This document shows positions 18,263-28,900 of a stretch of DNA of 64,000 nucleotides, one piece after another. Both the position numbers and the translations under genes were made by a program. This stretch comes from Tenacibaculum sp. 1_MG-2023 (GTDB taxonomy: Bacteria > Bacteroidota > Bacteroidia > Flavobacteriales > Flavobacteriaceae). The notes beneath the pieces were generated by a model that saw nothing but the letters and a program-made list of their open reading frames with translations, did no database searches and was not told the origin of the DNA. The number at the start of each line of letters is the position of its first letter. Positions within the stretch are counted from its first letter, which is position 1. The stretch lies in the NCBI RefSeq assembly GCF_030547425.1, contig NZ_JAUORH010000004.1, positions 62,001 through 126,000 on the forward strand, in the 5' to 3' direction.

Positions 18263-21200
18263 TTAATCTACAATCATTCTTTTTACCTGTGTTTGCTTTG
18301 CTGTTTCTAGCACTACTACATACATTCCTGAAGCTAAATTCATTGTAAATGGAATACTATATTCTTCTAATGTCTCATTGGGTATATGTTTTGTTATAAA
18401 TTGCCCTTGTGTGTTAAAAATACGGAGAGAAATAGGGGTTGCTTCTACTAAATCTATGCTAACCTCAAAATTTCCTTTATTTGGATTTGGAGAAATACTA
18501 AACACCTCAATAAATGGAGTTTCTGTATCTCCTGGGTCGACTAAACCACTTTCTTCTTCAACTACTACTTTTTTATATGTTTCTTGTACACAGTCGCCAA
18601 CTTTTGTTAATAAACCTACTTCATAGGTTCCTGCTTTAGAAAAACTAAGCACTACTGCATTTTCCTTCTCTTCTACTACTTTTGCTTCGTTTGGCAACAT
18701 CCAATCAAAAGATTCAGGTGTGGGGTTACTTGTATGAAAGACAACAACTTCTTCATCAATATAGGTTTGTGACGACATTAAAAACTCAGCATTTATTTCT
18801 TGGTTACTGTAATTAATTATTATGGTATCAGTAGCCACACAACCTAAGGAAGATGTTACTGTAACAGTATAAGTACCTCCTTTTGTTATAATTATTGATG
18901 CTTCATTTGAACTAAACCCATTATTTGATGCCCAACTATAGGTTGCATTTTCATCATCAATGCTGGCGTCTAAAAGATAGGTTTGATCTATACATAAGGT
19001 CTTGTCACTTCCTAAATCTATAGTTAATTTTTCAGGATTTTCTAACTTTATTTCTGAAAAAGCTTTACACCCATTAGCATCTATTAATGAAAACTTATAA
19101 GTTCCTTCTACCAAATTCAGTAAGCTTGTAGCTTTTTCTCCTGTTTCCCATTCGTAAGTATATGGTGCTTCTCCTCCTGAGATATCTAAAGAAATGGCTC
19201 CGTCATTTGCACCATAACAAGTAGGGTCTTTTTTATTTACTTCAATCTTTAACCCTCCTGGTTGTCCAATTGTAACATTTCCTGTTGCTTCGCACCCTCT
19301 AGCATCGGTAACAAACACCAAATGGTTTCCCGCTATTAAGTTTTCTGCCGTGGTAGTGGTTGCTCCATTAGACCACTGAATGTTGTATGGTGGGATTCCT
19401 CCTGAAATAGCTACAGTTGCAGTTCCATCATTTCCTGTATCACAAGAAATTTCAGTGGCAGATAACGATAGCGCTAGTAATTCTGGTTCTTCAAAGCTAA
19501 ACAATACATCTGTTGGATTGATCAACTGTAAACTTTCATAAACACCTATTACAACACCCCTACTATCTTCTACATTTAAAGCATATTCTCCTGTTGATAA
19601 ATCAGTGGCTATTGGATTGTTTTGATTCAAATCTTCATATATTCCACTACTATTTTTCTTTTTCCAATAATATATGTACGATTCCCCTGTACTAAACGGT
19701 AAACCTCCAGTTACACTCGCCTTCAAAGCTCCATCCGCATAAGGATTGTTAAAACTATTATTCTGATTACATGAAATTGGTTTTTCAATGCTAATAGTGG
19801 CTTCTATTGGATCATATAAGATGAATTCTTTCTCTACATAAATACACCCTTCTTTTGTCGTTGCTGCCATATAATTTGCATCTTCAATAGTCAAGTGATA
19901 TAACCCTTTGGGGATATTGTTAATTTTTATTTGAAATTTACCATTCACGATACTTGTTTCCGTTTGCCCATTCAATATTGCTCCTTTTTCATCTTGCCAA
20001 TAATAAGTATAACTACCGTCAGCAAAAGAGGTTCCTCCTTCTATCTCGGCTTGTATCCAACCATCTGATGCTTGTCCTGTAGAAGGCGTAGCAAAAGCTG
20101 TAAAATCTATACTTATTGGATTCTCTGGTTGTTTTATTAAAACACTCCCCGTTACTTGACAACCTCTAGTATCTGTAACCCTTACACTATATTCTCCTTT
20201 TGTTAGGGAATTTATTTGTGCTACTTTGTTTCCTCTTTCCCACTCAATGTTATATGGAGGTATTCCTCCTTTAATAATTGCTTTTGCCCAACCATCACTA
20301 CCTTCATAACAGTATACATCTTGTTTTTCAAAGGTTAATTCCAGTAATACCGGCTCTTCAAAATTATAAATTACATCTGTTGGTGTTACTAATAGGTTAT
20401 TTTTATATACACCTAAAATAATACCATTTGCGTCTTTAATATTTACGGCATAATTTCCTGCGTCTAATCCGCTTGCTATATTTGAGGTTTGTGTAGTCAA
20501 TATTGTCCAAACTCCTGGACTTGTTTCTTTTTTCCAAGTATAGTAATAGGATAAACCATTATTTTCATTGGGTTGTAGTTTTATCCCTCCTTCAGCTATT
20601 ACTTCTAAAACGCCATCAGAAAAAGGATCTCCATAACTATTACTACTATTACATGAAATTGGTTTTCTTAATTCAATACCTGCTTTTAATGGTTCTGGAT
20701 CATCAATATAATACTCACTTTCAATTACAGTACACCCTTTTTTATCAACTGCTAAAGGGTAGTTTTTATCTTGAATTGTTAACTTATACGTTCCTTCACC
20801 AATATTATTGAGTGTTAACTCATAACTCCCAGCATTAAATCTTGCATTTACCTGAGTATTTAAATTATTTCCATTAGCATCTTGCCATATATATGTATAA
20901 GAGCCATCGTTTAGAGGAGTACCGCCTGTTATTGTAGCTTTAATCCATCCGTTTGTAGCACCTGCAAAGGTGGGTTCAAAAAAGGTATAATTTATATTAA
21001 TAGGATTCTGAGGTTCTTCAATTGTTATTGTTTCTTGAGCTTGGCACCCTTTTTCGTCGGTTACCTCAATAGTATAATTACCAGCTACTAAGTTTGATAT
21101 ATTTTCTGTAGTTTCTCCTGTATTCCAAGAGATAGTATAGTTCCCTGTTCCTCCTGTTATTGTGGCATTAATAGCTCCGTCTGTCCCTTGATGACAAAAT

Positions 21201-23368
21201 ACATCTTGTTTAGTGTATGTTATTTTTAATAACTCTGGCTGTTGTAGCTCGTACTCTTTATCTGTTGGAGTCACCAATGTATTATTGTTATAACTTCCTA
21301 TAATTATTCCGTTAGCATCTTCAATATTAACTGTATATTCTCCTGCTCCTCTATTTTCAAGTACATTTCCTGTTTCTCCAGGTATGATTTGATAAACACC
21401 AGACGCATCTTTCTTTTTCCAAGTGTATTTATACTTGTATTTACCTCGTATAAGTGGACTAAAAGGGACTCCTCCTGAAGCTATAGCTGTAAGTTCTCCA
21501 TCACTAGATGGATCTCCGTAAACATTATTATTATTACAAGAAATGGAATTCGTTTCTTCTATTTTTAAATTTAATTTCGGTGGTTGCTGTAAAGTATATT
21601 CAGCATTAACTATCGTACATCCTTCTTTATTTGTTGCATTATTGTAATTTGCATCTGTTATAGTTAAGCTATATTTTCCTGCAATTGCATTTTCCAACGT
21701 TAGGTACCAACCATCTGCATTTACTATATCGCTAAAAGTATTCCATGTGGTACCATTTTCATGTTTCCACGTGAAGTTGTACTTTCCGTTAGGTAATGGA
21801 GTCCCTCCTGTGATTTCGGCACGGATTCTTCCATCTGAAAACCCAAAGGCTGTTGGTTGTTCTTCATGTACAAAATTTATTTTTACAGGTGATTTAGGCT
21901 CATCAATTTTTATAGGTTCTTTTTTTTCTTCTCCTAAGTCTATAATATTTCCTGCTCCATCTCTTACAGGTATTTTAGCGATACAATTATTTGCATCTTT
22001 TATTTGAACAATATAATCTCCAGCTGATTTTCCTGTGATAACTTGGGTAGCTTCTCGTTTTACATTTGGAAAGGTTCCTGTATAAGTTGCTAGGTGTGTA
22101 AACACAATCCAATCACTATCTAACACAGGGCTTGTATCTCCTTTATCTCGCAATAAATATTTATACTTTTTTCTATCTTGTCCTCCACTGGCTTTTATGG
22201 TTATGGTACCGTCACTACCTCCATTACACCATACATTGGTTGAAGTAACAGAGAACTCTATGTGATTTGGACGGTTAACTATAAATGTTGTTTCATGTGT
22301 TGGAGACTCTGTATATAAATTATAACTCTCTCCTGTGTCATATGCAGGTGCATCCCCAAATAGTTTAAAAGTATATCTCCCTGGAGGTAGATCTCTTATA
22401 GTATATGAATTATCATTTTCTAGAGTTTTATTAACTCCATCAGCTTGAGAAACTATACTAACACCATAAGGAAGATTAAAAGTACCTCCTTTATCGTTAG
22501 TAAGTGTATAAGTTAAACTCTCCCCTTGTTTTAAAGCTCTATCAAAGTTTATTTTTACAGCTCCATCATTTGAATCATAACATTTTACACCTTCTGGAAC
22601 TCTTGATGCAATATGTGGTGCAGAGCGACGAATTTTGTATTTAACTGGATAAGAGTTATACCCGCAGGCTGTTTGCTTAAAATAAATACTTCTCCCATGA
22701 TTTAAATCTGCATCAAAAACATTATCGATTTCTTGTGCATTTAATGTTATAGCAGGCGAACCATTAAACGCTGTCATATTAACCCAAGAATTAAGGTTAA
22801 AAGAATATTGCCAGTTATATTCACTACTCCTAAATCCTGTATGAGAAGTTATGGTTATGTCATCTTCAACAGGAAAAGAATTAGCTGATCCTGGTGAATT
22901 AATGGTTAAAATAGGGTAAATCTTTACATTAAATTGAGAGTTCCATAAACCTGTACCATCACTTCTATCTCTAAATTGTCTGAACTCAAAATCAAAATCA
23001 AAACACTCAAAATAACTATTACTATAAATACGTCCTGTATTAAAAGGTCTGTAACCATTACAACTACTTTTTATCTGTCTCTTTGCCCAAAAATTTAGAG
23101 ATTTTAATCTCTGGTTAGCAGGAAAACGAGATGTTGTTTCATTACTTCCTGCACTATAATAAACCCTAGCAGAACGTTCTCTATAATTAAATTCAAAAGC
23201 TTTATAGTTATTTGAAGAATTTTGGAATTCTAATTCTACATAAGCATAGCCACAATGATGATTATTAGCCCCTTCAGCCCAACCATCAAATGTAATTTCA
23301 TATTCACCTAGTTGTCCGAAAACTATTTTGAAGCAAAAAAAGATAATAATAAAAATAATTTTCTTCAT
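18263..23368 (-). CDS. SprB-repeat surface protein with T9SS type A sorting tail
   Basis: 1701 aa. It has a signal peptide (KIIFIIIFFCFKIVFG), an N-terminal domain of about 230 residues, then many SprB-type repeats (SGGIPPYNIQWSNGATT, AGNHLVFVTDARGC, TIGQP pattern). Three copies of a larger unit, spaced 885 and 882 bases, start with ISCN-x-N and GDP-x-SDG. Near the end there is a PKD-like domain, then SISPNPNKGNFEVSI and ASGMYVVVLET, the T9SS type A C-terminal signal. SprB-repeat proteins are long surface filaments or adhesins exported by T9SS. It is the only protein of the run with a recognised T9SS tail, so it may carry or display the others. Confidence 0.92.
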   Translation of the reverse strand: MKKIIFIIIFFCFKIVFGQLGEYEITFDGWAEGANNHHCGYAYVELEFQNSSNNYKAFEFNYRERSARVYYSAGSNETTSRFPANQRLKSLNFWAKRQIKSSCNGYRPFNTGRIYSNSYFECFDFDFEFRQFRDRSDGTGLWNSQFNVKIYPILTINSPGSANSFPVEDDITITSHTGFRSSEYNWQYSFNLNSWVNMTAFNGSPAITLNAQEIDNVFDADLNHGRSIYFKQTACGYNSYPVKYKIRRSAPHIASRVPEGVKCYDSNDGAVKINFDRALKQGESLTYTLTNDKGGTFNLPYGVSIVSQADGVNKTLENDNSYTIRDLPPGRYTFKLFGDAPAYDTGESYNLYTESPTHETTFIVNRPNHIEFSVTSTNVWCNGGSDGTITIKASGGQDRKKYKYLLRDKGDTSPVLDSDWIVFTHLATYTGTFPNVKREATQVITGKSAGDYIVQIKDANNCIAKIPVRDGAGNIIDLGEEKKEPIKIDEPKSPVKINFVHEEQPTAFGFSDGRIRAEITGGTPLPNGKYNFTWKHENGTTWNTFSDIVNADGWYLTLENAIAGKYSLTITDANYNNATNKEGCTIVNAEYTLQQPPKLNLKIEETNSISCNNNNVYGDPSSDGELTAIASGGVPFSPLIRGKYKYKYTWKKKDASGVYQIIPGETGNVLENRGAGEYTVNIEDANGIIIGSYNNNTLVTPTDKEYELQQPELLKITYTKQDVFCHQGTDGAINATITGGTGNYTISWNTGETTENISNLVAGNYTIEVTDEKGCQAQETITIEEPQNPININYTFFEPTFAGATNGWIKATITGGTPLNDGSYTYIWQDANGNNLNTQVNARFNAGSYELTLNNIGEGTYKLTIQDKNYPLAVDKKGCTVIESEYYIDDPEPLKAGIELRKPISCNSSNSYGDPFSDGVLEVIAEGGIKLQPNENNGLSYYYTWKKETSPGVWTILTTQTSNIASGLDAGNYAVNIKDANGIILGVYKNNLLVTPTDVIYNFEEPVLLELTFEKQDVYCYEGSDGWAKAIIKGGIPPYNIEWERGNKVAQINSLTKGEYSVRVTDTRGCQVTGSVLIKQPENPISIDFTAFATPSTGQASDGWIQAEIEGGTSFADGSYTYYWQDEKGAILNGQTETSIVNGKFQIKINNIPKGLYHLTIEDANYMAATTKEGCIYVEKEFILYDPIEATISIEKPISCNQNNSFNNPYADGALKASVTGGLPFSTGESYIYYWKKKNSSGIYEDLNQNNPIATDLSTGEYALNVEDSRGVVIGVYESLQLINPTDVLFSFEEPELLALSLSATEISCDTGNDGTATVAISGGIPPYNIQWSNGATTTTAENLIAGNHLVFVTDARGCEATGNVTIGQPGGLKIEVNKKDPTCYGANDGAISLDISGGEAPYTYEWETGEKATSLLNLVEGTYKFSLIDANGCKAFSEIKLENPEKLTIDLGSDKTLCIDQTYLLDASIDDENATYSWASNNGFSSNEASIIITKGGTYTVTVTSSLGCVATDTIIINYSNQEINAEFLMSSQTYIDEEVVVFHTSNPTPESFDWMLPNEAKVVEEKENAVVLSFSKAGTYEVGLLTKVGDCVQETYKKVVVEEESGLVDPGDTETPFIEVFSISPNPNKGNFEVSIDLVEATPISLRIFNTQGQFITKHIPNETLEEYSIPFTMNLASGMYVVVLETAKQTQVKRMIVD
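19250..21540 (-). repeat. Three-copy long repeat within the SprB-type gene
   Basis: The Cys codon of the anchor motif ISCN lies at 21536-21538, 20651-20653 and 19769-19771. The periods are 885 and 882 bases (295 and 294 codons). Each unit holds a YTWKK region, a DANGIIIG-like region, a SprB repeat with a VTD-x-x-GC end and a KLTI-x-D-x-NY region. The third unit is diverged or incomplete at its end. Near-equal periods imply duplication of whole units. Confidence 0.8.
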
Positions 23369-23371
23369 CTC

Positions 23372-25465
23372 TTAAAATTTTATTTCAATCGTTTTTACTT
23401 TAGCATAACCTCCTTTTTTGAGTGTAGCTCTTATATGATAGATATACGTTTCGTTGGGGCTTACTTCTTTATCAATTGCATTTTTAATCTCAGCAGGTAA
23501 AATACGCCATGTACTAGGTTGCTTTTCTTTTAACTGTTTATAAATAGTGTATTCAGCTATTTCATCTTTATTTGCTCTCCAAAAAAGCTCTATGTGATTG
23601 GTTTCTCTATTTACTACAAAGTCTAATCCCTTTATATACTCCTTTGGTGTTAAATCTATCATTTCAATAGTTAAAGGAGTGGAAGGGGGCGAAGTCAACC
23701 CGCTTTTATCAATGGCTTTGATATGATATCGATACCTATTGTTCGATTTCAATTTGGTATCTATATATTGATGTATTGTATCATTAGTACTAAATACAGT
23801 TTCTAACTCCTTCTTTTCGGTAAGATTCTCTCTTAACAAAACATGTGTTGCTTTTTCTTCTGAAGAAGGTATCCATTCTATGATAATTTTTCCTTCTTTT
23901 ATTTTATATCCTGAAAAAACAGGAGCTGTTGGTGGTATTACATCAGGCTTTTCTAGTATTAGCACTTCTGATTTTTCGGAGTGATTGTGACGCTTATCAA
24001 CAGCTACTATACTATAAAAAACCTCTGCATTTAAGTTTTTTACTGTTACTGTATCAATAAAACTATTTTGGCTTATAGGAGATACTGTTATTTGTGAAGG
24101 TTCTTCATCTTTTAAAAAACTTCTAAAAACTCGATACCCTAAGAAATCAGGTTCTATATTTTGTTTCCAAGTTATGTGAACCACACCTAAACTATCTATC
24201 TTTCCGCTTAATTCTGTAGGTATAGCCGGAGGAATCCTATCTAAAGGTTGTATCAGTGTTGAAAACGATGTTTTTTCTTGTTTTGGATCTTTTCCTATTG
24301 CTTTTATTTTGACATAATTTGATGCTTGTAATTTGGAATAGGTAAGTTTACGTTGTTGCGGAGAAATATTATCTACGGCTACTACGTATGGACCTTTATC
24401 TACTGGAGCAATCAATAGTTGGAATTTTTCTAGCAATGTTTCTCCCTTTTCGGGAAACTCCCATGTAATTATGGCTTCATTGGTGTTTTTGGTAAGTTGT
24501 ACATCAAAAACTCTAGGCGTGTAAGGCAAAATAGGCTTTCCTTCTCCTGAAATTATTGTAGAATACAATCCTTTTTCTCCGAACGGGGAAATTCCGTTAA
24601 CTCTATAATAATACGTCTTTGTATTATTTGCCAAGGAATCAATATAAAACATACGTTTGGCTGGGGCTTCTGGTTTATCATTTAAGTTCACCAAAGGTTC
24701 TTTGCTTAACGATGTAAAGTTTACACCATCTTCTGAACGTTCTAAATTATAAGAGGTATATATTGTTTTAAACAGTTGATACTCCCATGTTAGAATTACA
24801 TTTTTATCTCCAAAAATCCCTTGAAAATCTATCGGAGCAGGTAATGGCTCATATTCTTTAATACTAGCTATGGTAGCTGTTCCTTTTATTTTAACAATTT
24901 CTGAAGTATTCTCTATAGTTGCAGGTTTAATTTTGTACACATATTTTTCATGAAGTTTTACATCTGTATCTTCAAACCCCCACCCTGCTTTTTTTGCAGC
25001 TTCAAAACTCATATCAGCCGCTAATAAAGAGAATGAAAAACGCTGTTCATTTTCATTCACTAAATTGTAAATATCTGCCAATTGTCCTTCACTTCCTCCT
25101 TCTATAAAAAAACTTTCGCCAAATAGCGCTTGTGCAATAATGGCTGCGTTGTTATCTTCTTCTACAATTTCTTGCCAAGTTTCAATCGGAGCTGCTTGTA
25201 TCTTTTTTGCCCATACTTTTTCTAAACTTGGTAATCGTTTACCATCACGAGAAAGCACGTATTTTTCTAATGTAAAACCACTTTTGTTTGTCTTTTTCCA
25301 AGCATTTGCTGTAGTTACCGCCCAACGTAATAAAATTTTATCTTTTTGTACTCTTGCAAGTATTTGTACACTAGACTGATGGAGTTCTTTTACTTGCGAA
25401 AAAACTCCTTGAGTAACTAAAAAATTTACAATTAGCAAATACGATACAGCAAATAACTTCTTCAT
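23372..25465 (-). CDS. Fibronectin type III repeat secreted protein
   Basis: 697 aa with a signal peptide (FAVSYLLIVNFLVTQGVFSQ). After an N-terminal domain (about 25-200) there are about five FN3-like domains, seen from repeated ...I-x-L-x-W... and Y-x-Y-x-I-x-A-x-D/G-x-x-G motifs (YYYRVNGISPFGEKG, YRYHIKAIDKSGL, YIYHIRATLKKGG). No T9SS tail is visible. The stop is 3 bases before the start of the SprB-repeat gene, so it belongs to the same transcript. A structural or binding role at the cell surface is likely. Confidence 0.85.
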   Translation of the reverse strand: MKKLFAVSYLLIVNFLVTQGVFSQVKELHQSSVQILARVQKDKILLRWAVTTANAWKKTNKSGFTLEKYVLSRDGKRLPSLEKVWAKKIQAAPIETWQEIVEEDNNAAIIAQALFGESFFIEGGSEGQLADIYNLVNENEQRFSFSLLAADMSFEAAKKAGWGFEDTDVKLHEKYVYKIKPATIENTSEIVKIKGTATIASIKEYEPLPAPIDFQGIFGDKNVILTWEYQLFKTIYTSYNLERSEDGVNFTSLSKEPLVNLNDKPEAPAKRMFYIDSLANNTKTYYYRVNGISPFGEKGLYSTIISGEGKPILPYTPRVFDVQLTKNTNEAIITWEFPEKGETLLEKFQLLIAPVDKGPYVVAVDNISPQQRKLTYSKLQASNYVKIKAIGKDPKQEKTSFSTLIQPLDRIPPAIPTELSGKIDSLGVVHITWKQNIEPDFLGYRVFRSFLKDEEPSQITVSPISQNSFIDTVTVKNLNAEVFYSIVAVDKRHNHSEKSEVLILEKPDVIPPTAPVFSGYKIKEGKIIIEWIPSSEEKATHVLLRENLTEKKELETVFSTNDTIHQYIDTKLKSNNRYRYHIKAIDKSGLTSPPSTPLTIEMIDLTPKEYIKGLDFVVNRETNHIELFWRANKDEIAEYTIYKQLKEKQPSTWRILPAEIKNAIDKEVSPNETYIYHIRATLKKGGYAKVKTIEIKF

Positions 25466-25534
25466 GCCTTTTTAAGCTTTTTTTATTAATTAAAAGGGTA
25501 GGTGTTAGTTAGCATAACCTACCCTTTATTTTAA

Positions 25535-25957
25535 TTATATTTTTTGGTAGAGGGTATAACTTCCATTTTCTTTTCCTTCTTCATCTTCTCCCAAGAATTT
25601 CAAGTTTCCATCTACAAAATAATATTTTACCTCTTCTATCTCCCCTTCTCTAGTTACTTCCAATATATTATCTCCTTTTTCCTTCCATTTTCCTTCTTCC
25701 GTATACGAAACACACTCATTATTCATATTTTCCTCATAAGAAACATCTTTAAAAGTGTTGTCCGATTTAAATTCTAATACTGCTTTTTTTTCACACTCGG
25801 TAAGTTCATCTACCTCTCCATTAGACGCTACATCTTTAAGTATCTGCCACTTTCCTATTAATGTATCTTGTGGTGTATCATCGTCACTACATGATGTAAA
25901 AAATACATTTACACATACTACTAAGGTTAAAATCATTGCATTTTTAATTGTTCTCAT
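25535..25957 (-). CDS. Small lipoprotein, lipocalin-like
   Basis: 140 aa. The signal ends in a lipobox, FFTSC (Cys23), followed by an acidic SDDD run. The mature part has GKWQILKDV, a Cys pair region (ECEKKAVLEF, NNECVSY) and short strands (EEGKWKEKGDNILEV), as in the small Bacteroidetes lipocalin-like proteins. It lies between the 1602-aa gene (38 bases) and the FN3 gene. Its task in this locus is unknown. Confidence 0.75.
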   Translation of the reverse strand: MRTIKNAMILTLVVCVNVFFTSCSDDDTPQDTLIGKWQILKDVASNGEVDELTECEKKAVLEFKSDNTFKDVSYEENMNNECVSYTEEGKWKEKGDNILEVTREGEIEEVKYYFVDGNLKFLGEDEEGKENGSYTLYQKI

Positions 25958-25995
25958 TTTTAAAATTTATTTGGGTTTATAATTAAGTTACTTGT

Positions 25996-28900
25996 TTACC
26001 TAAACTTATTAGGGTTTTTAAATTTATATACGGCACTAGTTCCTTTTATTCCACTTGGTAATGTATAGAACAGTTTTATTTTATAATCTCCATACCTCAT
26101 AAATAAATAATTCTTATCTAAGAATTTCAATACTGAATTTCCATCGTTTATAATTCCGTCACTATAGTCATTTACTATTTGTGATTGTATATCTATCCAA
26201 TCTTGTTTGTATACGTACCCTAAATTATATCTGAAAGGAAACGTCGTTTCTAACATCTTTTTATTTACCTCATACTCTGCGTTACTTACATAGGTATTTA
26301 ATAATGGAAGTGCATATTTTGGAGGTGCTCCTAATTCGTTTTCATCACGTCTTTTTACTCGGTAACCTCCTAACGGATATCGTGCGTACAATGGTGGATT
26401 TATATCTTTTTCAAAATAATCGTCTTCTAAAGTTGCCTCAATAGTCACTAAAGGAACATTATCGGTGTAACTTGTTCCTAATAGTTCTACTATATCAAAT
26501 GGTTCATGGCTCTCTATTCTATTGCTTAAATAAATAACATCTGAATAAATTTTACCCCAGTTATATTCCTTTGTATTTATTGAATTTATTTTATCCTTGA
26601 ACGTTTTATATTTCGAAGTACTAAAATCATAGGCTAATCTTTCTATCTCTCCATCCTTTGAAATATTTTCAGCTTTACTTTGTTTAACTTCTACTTCAGT
26701 ACTTTCTACATTATTATTATAAGAGCTTTCATTTTCAGAAGTATTATTTTCTTTTGACGAAATGTTGGTGCTAGATATAGTACCTTTTAGCTTACTTACA
26801 ATACTTAAATGATATTTGGATGATTGTGCTACATTAGGTAAATTGTATGTAAGTATATTGTCTGATGTATTGTAATTAAAATTATATTCTGCAGGTAACT
26901 CTCCTTCTTTTTTATATGCTATATGACTCTTCCATTGTGTATCATCAAATAAGTAATCTTGCCCTCTTTTTAACTGGATATATCCTTTATCATATTCTTT
27001 TTCTAAAAAATACTTTTGATCCAAAACAGGGTATGCATAGGTAATATTATGTAACGGAATTACTGTTGGTGCTCCTCCTGTAATAAAGGTTCTTTCTTCT
27101 ATTTCAATAGCTTTTTTACCATCTATCATTATTGTTTTAAAGACTCCTTTTACTTTTTCTTTAAAACTTACTTCAACTTCAACTGTTAATTCTTCATTTG
27201 GTGGTAAAATATCAGTAGAAATAAAGTTGGCTCTATCTTTATAATTAGACCATTCTATTACTCCTGGTATTTCTTTACCTTTATTTAATATTCTGTATTT
27301 TTCAAGAATAATCTTATATGTTTTATCTCCTTCATCTTCTGGTATTATAATAGGTTCACCTACTTTCATACTAAAAGTAGCTTGAGGTATAGCAAATACA
27401 TCTACATCTTTACCTCCATCATCAGGTGTAACATCTGTAATTATTTTTAGTCCACCTAACGGAGAAGCATCTTCAAACACACACTCTTCTCCTAATGTTA
27501 ATTTAAACCTAAATCTCCCTTTAATCAATCCTCCTAAAACATTAAAATGTCCTCCAACATAACCTCTCATCCATACAGGGTTTGGAGCTTTAGCTTGTAA
27601 CAATACAGCTGCGCCAGCTTTTATAATAGGTATTTTTTTACTTATAAAGAATAACTTAACATGAATCCCTAACTCCCCTTGTAAGTACACGTACGCCTGT
27701 CCATTAGCATACCATCCGTTAATTCCTACTTGATCTCCTGTATTTGAACATTTTGCCTCCCCATAATCTTTCAACATAATATCAAAACCAGCCCCTGCCT
27801 GAAAACGAGCATAAAAGATTAAAAAACGTAAGTCTCCTGTATCAATAGAGATATCAGCTCCAAAAGCAAATCCTCCACCATTACTTAAGCTATTTTCATC
27901 TCGCATATAGTCAAGTTCATTAGCGTCAACTCCTAAAATTTCAGCAACTATAGGCGGAGGTGGTGGAGAACCTGGTAGTTTAGACCCTACCATAAAATAC
28001 CCTCCTGCCTTTACACTTACAGGACCAACACCTATGCGCAATCCTAAACGATCTTCTGGTGTACCTGCATAAATGTACCATAAATCAGGAGCAAAGTGAA
28101 AAGATAGCCACCCTGCCCTACTTCTAGAACCTCTTCCTTCTATTATTCCTCCTGCTACATTAATATAAATACTTGCATCACCATGCAACGTGTTATTTTT
28201 AAAATCATATGATATATATAATTCCCCTTTTACTCCTCCTAAATCTACTGAGAACTCTTTTTCAAAAATTTTAACTCCAATGTCTTTATTTCTCATTTTA
28301 ATTTCAGTCCCAAAAGCCTCCTTCATTAAAGATGTAAGGTTTAATTCTAAAGATATTTCCCCCTCTATCTTGGCCATTAACTCTGCATAACCATACAACT
28401 CAATATTATTTAATCCACCATTAGAGTTAAACTCCATACCAAAAGAAGCTTTCCCTTTGAATGCACTACTCCCTAGTACTGTTAGAAGAGTAACAGCTTT
28501 AAAACTTAACCCAATACTTTCATCAAACTCATAACCTATTCCTGTAAAAGAATTACTTGTACCATCAGAGCCTATATCCTCAAAACTAGAAGCTTCTGGG
28601 TTATAAAAAGAAGACATCTTCATTCTATATGATATACCTCCTCCTATTGCAGATATCGACAATGGAGGGACTAACGGTATAGGGCTTGGTGTAGCAACCA
28701 TGAAGTCTACAAACCATAAGCGATGGTTGTTCTTTCTTGCAAATACTGCCTTTGCTTTTCCTAATTCAGCATCTTCTTCTAAGATGGAAACATTTACTAC
28801 ACCTTCAAAACCTTCACCATACGTAGGGTCGTTATCTAATATATTTATTTCTCCTTCAAATTTAACTGCTCCTAAATCAGCTTTTATTGATATTCCTTTT

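Noticed and set aside
20503..20811. 102-codon ORF rich in Leu/Tyr on the plus strand
   Set aside because: It is antisense to the SprB-repeat gene; its composition mirrors the complement of Asn/Lys/Thr codons.
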